Shown piece after piece: positions 57,101 to 64,000 of a DNA stretch of 64,000 nucleotides. The stretch is from assembly GCF_011075055.1 (NCBI RefSeq), contig NC_058147.1, positions 434,001-498,000 of the forward strand. Direction: 5' to 3'. Made by a program: the position numbers and the translations under genes. Under the pieces are notes generated by a model. It searched no databases. It was not told the origin of the DNA and saw nothing but the letters and a program-made list of their open reading frames with translations. The stretch's first letter is position 1. Every line of letters starts with the position of its first letter. This stretch comes from Mangifera indica. Lineage: Eukaryota > Streptophyta > Magnoliopsida > Sapindales > Anacardiaceae.

Positions 57101-57671
57101 AACAAATAATAACAAACATTTGGGAGACATACTCCATAAAAACAGAATTTATATATTGTCTGTTTAGTATAGCTTATTTAATCCAGATTATTGGATTAAA
57201 TAATCAATTATAACATGTTTCGCATAACTTAATGCAAATATCATAATTGTGGATTATAATCACATTTTTAGATTATTTAACTCATAATAAAAAATGCTTC
57301 TTTTGAATTAGTGGATTTAATGAGTTCTTTTTACATTTCTAATCCAAAAATTAATATATTGGGCAAATTATTATTTTAACACAAAAAAATTCTGTTTAGA
57401 TTATTTCTCAAACGATCACAATGATCGTAAATTGTGTCAGAATAAATTATTCATATAATCATAATTCGTCATCATAATCTAATAATCATAAACTCTACTA
57501 AATGGGTATATATTCAATCTTGTGTTTTCTCCTCAGTCAGCTTCCAGAAATGATCATACCAAGATGAATTATGTACGAATTAAAAAAACAAAACAAAACA
57601 AAAGCGAAAGAAACCTGGGGAAATTTATGAGAAACGAAGAGTTGTGGATCGAACTCTGAACTATTCGCCAT
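54121..57671 (-). CDS. ECH2: peroxisomal monofunctional enoyl-CoA hydratase 2, eleven exons
   Basis: Minus-strand exons are 57615-57671, 57050-57072, 56796-56901, 56462-56535, 56251-56323, 56111-56150, 55593-55665, 55374-55524, 54884-54954, 54290-54463 and 54121-54208. They give 309 residues, the same length I recall for Arabidopsis ECH2. The N-terminal hot-dog domain has ERDAVIYALGVGACGKDAVD and YDPRLLLHGQQYIEIYKPLP. The C-terminal MaoC-like domain carries the hydratase-2 motif YRLSGDYNPLHSDPEIAKVA with catalytic Asp and His, then PILHGLCALGFAVRA. The enzyme hydrates 2-enoyl-CoA to (3R)-hydroxyacyl-CoA, needed for degrading fatty acids with even-position cis double bonds. The C-terminus ASSI is a variant of the peroxisomal signal SSL. 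Exon 2 is only 23 bases. Intron 8 (54955-55373) has a GC donor. Confidence 0.96.
57163..57503. repeat. possible MITE in ECH2 intron 1
   Basis: About 340 AT-rich bases start TTTAGTATAGCTTATTTAAT and end with a sequence whose reverse complement is TTTAGTAGAGTTTATGATTA. The inverted termini match at about 14 of the first 16 bases and the interior has no coding content. I could not find a clear target-site duplication, so a chance AT-rich match is possible. Confidence 0.38.
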
Positions 57672-59733
57672 CAAAGTTATTGAAGATTGATTCCTGCAGA
57701 AGAGACACTGTGAAACTAGTTTGGATTCTCGATATAGAAATTCAAAGAAGGAGAATCAAAGATTTACCTCTGCAAATTATTGGGAATCACCCAAAGGTGA
57801 TAGAATGAATTGGGATAAGTTTGAAAAGCGATAATGATTCAAGGAATGGGCTGCCGATGAGAGTTTTTTGGTACTGCAAGCAAGTCAGAAGATCTCTATT
57901 TTAAGGCGCCTACTTTTTTATTCGTTTAGTCGTGTGTGTGTCTGACTTGAAAGTCAATATATCACATAATGCTGCAAAAACTGGCGTTTGGTTTTATCAA
58001 TTTTACCATGTATAATCATTTTCTGTGCAACCGATTGGAAACAATAAAACAATTTTAATAAAATTATAAGAAGTGTTATAAATATAATACATAAATATAA
58101 AAAAAATAAATAGATTAAAAAGAAATTAAGAAGAAATGAGAAGAAGAGAGCAAAAACAATTGAGGGAAATATGATTTTCTGATGAAGAGAAAATATGTAT
58201 ATCAAATGAAGTAAAGAGGGGGGCTATTTATATAAATCTTGGTTGTCCCTCCAGACAAGCATATGGTCATTTTCAAAACAAAATTTTCAAGACTATTAAT
58301 GCATTCACATTATATTTTGGCTAAAGTCAAATTCATGTGGTGGAAAAATCTTTCGTGTATAACAAGAAGATATTTTTAGTAGACAAATAAGAAGATATTT
58401 ATTTGTTAAAAATGTGCAGACATAATTTGACATTAAACAGTATAAAATGTTAAATTATTGTTAGGATGTTTCTATATAATACTTAATTGATAGTACGTTG
58501 TTGGGATATAAGTGTAGTGATATGTTTGAATACTATTACTTTTACAAGGTGAATTTGGATAAATCCATTTAATAAGGAATTTGGATGATTGTATGGTTTC
58601 AATTTGGTCTAAAGCAATATTTATCCTGTTATGGGATGGGATAAAAAAGATACGTTAACAAAGAGATTAAAAAAAGATTTTAATTGGTAAAATTTTTTTT
58701 TTTTACCCTCCAAATAAAAAATGTTTTATTTGTATTCTAGTATGAATTTACATATAAACGATGTGGTTAAAAGTTTTATATAATTTATATAGTTAGTTAT
58801 TATATAGTGATTGATCATATTTTTAGTATTTTAACCATATATTTGATTAAAAGACAATCTAATTGCACAATAATATTAAAAGTAAAGCTGCTCTAAAGGT
58901 TAAGTTGTGAGGATTTTCCTAATGAATCTCTTTAGTCCCGGTGTGAATGGTCTTTCAATTCTAGTTTTCACATGAATGATTTGTCTCCGACCGAACAGAA
59001 AGAGTCTCAGAACATTAAAGTTGGCCAGAAGATACCCTAACCACAGAATTTAGTTGAGGTACTGTAAAATTTCTTTGAGCTATAAATCAGAGTAGTGAGT
59101 TCATGCAGTACATGAACCTTTCCTAAATAACCATGTTACATGACTCACATTTTTATTTTCTATTCTTCATACGCACCATCTCAATCAAATATTTCAATAT
59201 TAAATTTATAGTCCAGAAGGATCTTATTACTTGAAGTAAAACCAGTGATTAAAATTAGGATCTCCTTTTCTCACAATTCTTCTTTGATGATAAGAATTTC
59301 TTTTCAAATGATGTAATCGAGCCAACTTCAAACTAGTTTTGCTTGGGTTTCACTTGACTCAAATCCAATCCTAAAAATATGAATCAAAACCAAAAACGAT
59401 AGTTTATTGAACGAATTTAGTAAAAAACCTACTAGTATAAAGACGCAACCAAGACCAGAAAGAGGGTAATGAAGTAACAGATTTGCATTTGTTGACAATA
59501 TAATGATTTAACTATGGAATTTTAAAATGTGCCAATTCCAAATCTGAAATTGCATATCTACTCAACTTTAAACTTGAGAAAGAAAATTTCAAATCACTTT
59601 TCAAACAAAAGGTTTTTTCAATTCTGCAACTTAATCCAACCTGGAAGTACAATATAGTCATAACATGTCAAGAAACCAAAAGTTGGTGAACATTACAACT
59701 GAAGTCCTTTGACCCCTAAATAATGAGTCATTT
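57672..59733. other. spacer between CCT2 and ECH2
   Basis: The leader of ECH2 reads leftwards from about 57900, and its last part may contain an intron, since TTCCTGCAG-like and splice-like words occur near 57690-57770. From 57950 to 59500 the DNA is AT-rich with no gene, RNA or clear repeat. The final part is the 3' untranslated region of CCT2. Confidence 0.45.
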
Positions 59734-62700
59734 TCACATTCTATCTTCTCTCTTCCTTGGGGCACAAGTGATGATTTCATCAACTCTAAGAATCATCTCA
59801 GCGGCCTCAGTTGCTGATAGCAGTACAGCCTGCTTGACTTTGAACGCTTCGGAGATCCCCAAGGCAGCCATATCTCCTACCTGTCATATTTTAGTAAACA
59901 GATACAAACCAAATGTAAGGATTCAATTAAAGACTAATAAACAAGAACAGTTGAACTTATGATATATTTTTTAGTATCAAAAGGTAGGCAAAATCCATAA
60001 CACAAAGTAGAAACTAAACACATGGACATAAGTGAGTCAGCAATAATAAAACAACTTTGTATCATAACTCTTGTTTCAGTCAGCATCCCCACTAACCAAG
60101 CTGATATTTCCATATCATGGTAGACATAAACTTCTTTATTAGTAATATTTTTATAAATAATCTTTTTTCCTAAATTATGAGCTCCAAACTCACTTTCTGT
60201 TAGATGTCATAGTCAACCCAAAATCACACTTAAATTTTTGGATGATATTGATTAACAAGGAAAGAGAATGTCTCAAATTTTTGGATGTCATGGTCCCGCT
60301 AGAAAATGTCTCAAAAGGTGTGCTATTATCCATCAAATTTGCATAATTAACACACAAAACAGGTGCACTGTCCATAGAAAAAGTGCAAATGAATTGCATT
60401 CCCAGCCCAAAGATACTTTAGTTTAAAATACTTTGATTTCAGGACTTACAGATCCAGATATGACATCTATCCCTGCAGCGCATCCCTCCTTCTGGTGCTC
60501 TGCACGGAGCTGAGCTATCAACTCAGCACTATCAAGACCAGCATTGTCAGCAATGATTGTTGGAATAGCAATAAGTGCCCGAGAAAAAGCATCGATGGCA
60601 TGAGACTTCTTCCCAGGAGTCTTCCTTGCAAGCTCATCCACTTCCTTTGCCATAACCATCTCAGGCCATCCACCCCCAAGCAAAACCCTGCTGTCATTGA
60701 CTGTCTGTGATAGCACACATAAAGCATCGTGCAGAGATCTCTCAGCCTCATCGAGCACATGATGGCTGCCAAACAAATAACAACTCAAGTTCCCAGTTCC
60801 GACATGAAATATTACGAAAAAAAATGATAGTACACATTAAGATTGCAGAATATTAAAAGGAATATAGACATACCAAGATCAGATAATTTAATTGGAAAAA
60901 AAAAAAAAAAAAGATAAAATGAAGTGCCACTAGGTAAGTGGCACATTACCAAAAAATTGACACAAGCAAACCATCCAACCCATCAGATTTTGTAAATGGT
61001 TGATGAATCCATTGAAAGCAATCATGAATGTGCACAAAAGAATGTTTTTACACAATTTTACAAGCTTCACAGTAAAATAGCAGGAAAAACATGATGTTTT
61101 CAAAAGTACAGCCATTTGCCATAACACATATGAGAAAAACTATTAGGTCTGCTACAATGGAAAAGGAAGGTTTTCTATTATTTTGTGCAACATAAAGAGT
61201 GCCATCCAAGAAAAAGGTTTTCAAGAGCGGTGTACCAGGAGAGGACACCTTATATATGAGTACTTAAGTAAAACATATATTGAAGAAAGAAGCCAATTAG
61301 GAGTTCCGCAACACATGATACAATAGAAAGACCCAGCAACAAAACAAGTGAAACTAGGTGCAAATTTATCTAATGACACAAATTCTGTGTGCTGACACAT
61401 ACCATAGGTTGTTGAAGAAAAAAGCTTTAAAAAAAACTCATAAACATGGAAGAACTACAAAAATATATGTTGAGATAATGTACCTTGCACCTCTCAATAC
61501 TATGGTACAAGCCTGACCCATTTCAACACCAGAAAAGTGGATCAACTTGTCCTCACCGATCATGATTTCCTCGATGAGCTTGCAGTGCCCAAGCTTAACA
61601 GACTCGGGATTGTCAAAAGTTGATGCAATTTCACCACCAGTTACTAGAGCCAAACGCTCTATACCATCAAAATCGGCATGCTCAATTGCAAGTATACCAG
61701 CGTCTGCAAATAGTTCCTCTGGGAAATTGTAAATCAACTGCCTATTCACAAAGCAGTTTATTCCATGACCTATTATCTTCTGCACCTTTTCTCTCATCTT
61801 TTGTTTCTCAGCTCCTTCTATTTCTGCTGCCCTAGCCATTGAATCAACACGAACACGTGCCCCATATATCTTCACTTTATCTGTATCCATTGCAGTATTT
61901 GCCACCAATATCTTTGCATTCTCTATGCGTTTTGGTTGTCCAATGCCTATTTTCTTGTCAAGAATGAATCTGAAAGAGCAAAAACTTCCATATTAAAAAC
62001 AATAACAGATATACTAGGTGTTACATAGAAATTCATGCAATGCTTGAAAGTAGACCTAGACATGCACATTTAAATGATCTAAACTAGCTATCCTTATTGA
62101 CATTTTTCTATTTAGTAAAGCAATTCAAACTTTAAACTATAATAATAAAAATAAATAAATAAAACAGGACCAAAGCAAGTTTCATGAGATTTGCAGCATA
62201 CAGATGACATTCAATTTCTAACCATACAACAACAACGTCAAAAGCTTTTCTAGTTTTTGTTCAATTGGATCCAAGCCTTATACCAGCGGCAAAAATGTAA
62301 TTGTAAGTTTATGTACCCCACCCTTCATCTAGAAAGGAATCCTTTAGTGAACCGCCTGGCTTCTTGATAATTTGGATGGCCTCTAAGTTAGTACTGCCCT
62401 GAAATTTACAACATCATTGTCAGACCGATATAATAAAGATAAATATATGAAACATCAATATTTCTTCTAATAAAATAGTACATACAAAGTGCATTATTAA
62501 AAAAGTGGGAAAAGGAACATTCAAGGGGTGGAAGCAAACAAAAGCACACCAGCAAAACATCTCTATTGAGTCTTATTAATGCATAATTAAAAGTACCTTG
62601 AGCCTCATAACAGCATCAACAGCCAGTTGTGCAAAATGTTCCTTGTCCTGTGAGAGAATTTTGGAACTCAAAGTAGTCATTGCAATCTTCATCAAGTCTG

Positions 62701-63888
62701 ACTTGAATTTTTCTGCATTATCCAATCACATCAAGCATTACGCATACAATACACAAAAATTTCTAGCCACCATCAGCTCATGAGTGCTTTCATAATATTT
62801 TGAAATAAAAATACACCTATGTATCTAATTTCATGCACAACAGACAATGTCTAGAACAGTGACACTGACAAGTAATCAGAAAAAGAAAAAGGTGAACCAG
62901 TGTGAAAAAAAGGACTTTTGCAGTAAATAAGCAATTCATTAATGCATATGTACATGCAGCATGGAGCAAGCAAACAATCATCACCTGCATCCTCTTTATT
63001 ATCCATGACCTTCTCCAACAAAGCGTTACGAGCACATTCAGCTGCCATTCGGAAGCCTATGTAATAAAAAGTCATCAACACAGAATACCCGGAAAAACAA
63101 TCACCAATTATTCACAATACAAAAAGCAAGATGCACCGGTATTAAATGAGGGATGAATTTTTGAAAGAGAAAACATAACATACAGCTAACACATACCATT
63201 ATTTGACCTTATATTAACATGTACAATAAAATTTATCAGAAGAACAACAAAAATAAGCAGTTTACAAGAAAAGCTTATTGAAAACCTGCTATAATAGTCA
63301 TTGGGTGAATCTTAGCAGCCACCAGCTTTTCAGCCTCCCTCAAAAGCTCCCCAGCCAAAACGGCAACGGAAGTTGTACCATCACCAACTTCATCATCTTG
63401 GACTTTCGAAATGTCTGACTCTCGAATTAAGGATTATTGTCCAAACAAGGGAAGAAGATCTCACAAGGAACAATTATGCAGGTATAGTGAATTGCAAAAA
63501 AAAAAAAAAAAATGGTGGCTATATATGCCTATACGGTATACAAAATTCTTTCTAAAAGAAAATAAAGAAACCTAAGCTGCCATACGAGAAAAAAAAACTA
63601 TAGTTAGGATACCAACAAGGACTTTAGCAGCTGGGTTGTCAATATGCAAAGACTTAAGAATAGTGGCCCCATCATTTGTAACAGTGACTTCACGCCCTCT
63701 GCCTGTTGATTGTAGAATTTTATCCTGCAAAGATAATTTGCCAGCAAGAAGGTAAATAATATGAAGTAAAGGAAAAGAGAACTACTGAAGCCTTCTAGTT
63801 TGCAGCACAACAAGGTGCTTACCATTCCTTTCGGTCCTAAGGTTGTCTTCACCAAGTCAGCAATAGCCATAGCACCAACAAATGATGC
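59734..63888 (-). CDS. CCT2: T-complex protein 1 subunit beta (CCT2), 5' end outside the window
   Basis: Nine minus-strand exons are present: 63823-63888, 63613-63724, 63286-63414, 62985-63056, 62597-62712, 62322-62398, 61484-61969, 60450-60765 and 59734-59880. They encode 506 residues to the stop. The opening [20 protein letters not shown] corresponds to about residue 22 of the family, so one short first exon lies beyond base 64000. Group II chaperonin ATP motifs are intact: [20 protein letters not shown] and [18 protein letters not shown]. Beta-subunit features include [20 protein letters not shown] and [18 protein letters not shown], ending [10 protein letters not shown]. It is one of eight subunits of the cytosolic TRiC/CCT ring that folds actin, tubulin and other proteins. 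The Arabidopsis equivalent is At5g20890, so this gene is not part of the conserved block to its left. Confidence 0.96.
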
Positions 63889-64000
63889 CTGGAGAAAACA
63901 TAAATTCGATCATCATTTTAGATAGATTTGACTCTTTGCAACTAAACAGCAGTACCCACACCAACCAAAATGCAATATCAGAGTTGTTAAACTCAGCAGC

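Noticed and set aside
1..64000. CRISPR arrays, prokaryotic operons or phage-like systems
   Set aside because: The window is clearly plant nuclear DNA. The tandem repeats seen lack regular spacers, and there are no bacterial-type gene clusters.

Overview
The window is nuclear DNA from a flowering plant, almost certainly a eudicot. It has many short GT-AG introns with T-rich acceptors, AT-rich intergenic DNA, plant-specific families (phi-class glutathione transferase, ARID-HMG protein, PLS-type PPR proteins, F-box/DUF295), a plant microRNA and decayed plant retroelements. I did not try to name the species. All exon models below were built by hand from splice sites, reading phase and family resemblance; no search was run.

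Layout, left to right: a phi-class GST (660-2021, +); an ARID-HMG-box protein like HMGB9 (3233-5467, -); an intronless DYW-type PPR protein (8228-10036, +); a miniature LTR (TRIM-like) element (about 10842-11276); a broken CRAL-TRIO/Sec14-like fragment (about 12273-12525, +); an intronless F-box/DUF295 gene (13601-14791, -); a copia RNase H remnant (15316-15444, -); a TruA/PUS1-type tRNA pseudouridine synthase (16122-17823, -); a long-inverted-repeat element (about 18271-19785); an intronless E-type PPR protein (20884-22989, -); a dead alpha-amylase 2-like gene (about 23880-27301, +); a MIR394 hairpin (37513-37608, +) inside a 14 kb stretch with no protein-coding gene; a prolyl oligopeptidase (41692-46967, +) with a second TRIM-like element in intron 8; a PUS10-type pseudouridine synthase (47862-53124, -); a peroxisomal enoyl-CoA hydratase 2 (54121-57671, -); and the chaperonin subunit CCT2, whose first exon lies beyond the right edge (59734-63888, -).

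The main result is an ancient conserved block. HMGB9, PUS, AMY2, MIR394, prolyl oligopeptidase, PUS10 and ECH2 occur in the order I recall for Arabidopsis At1g76110-At1g76150 and its duplicate At1g20370-At1g20410. MIR394B (At1g76135) and MIR394A (At1g20375) sit at the matching place there. In this plant AMY2 has decayed in place, and single-exon PPR and F-box genes and several repeats have entered the left half of the block. The genes do not form a pathway; their shared neighbourhood reflects descent.

Other points of interest are three introns that appear to use a GC donor, a 61-bp perfect inverted repeat around a TA-rich loop, a 1.5 kb element whose long arms carry degenerate GGGTGCG arrays, and a dispersed AT-rich repeat family with an AAAACGATATCGTTTT core found in opposite orientations.
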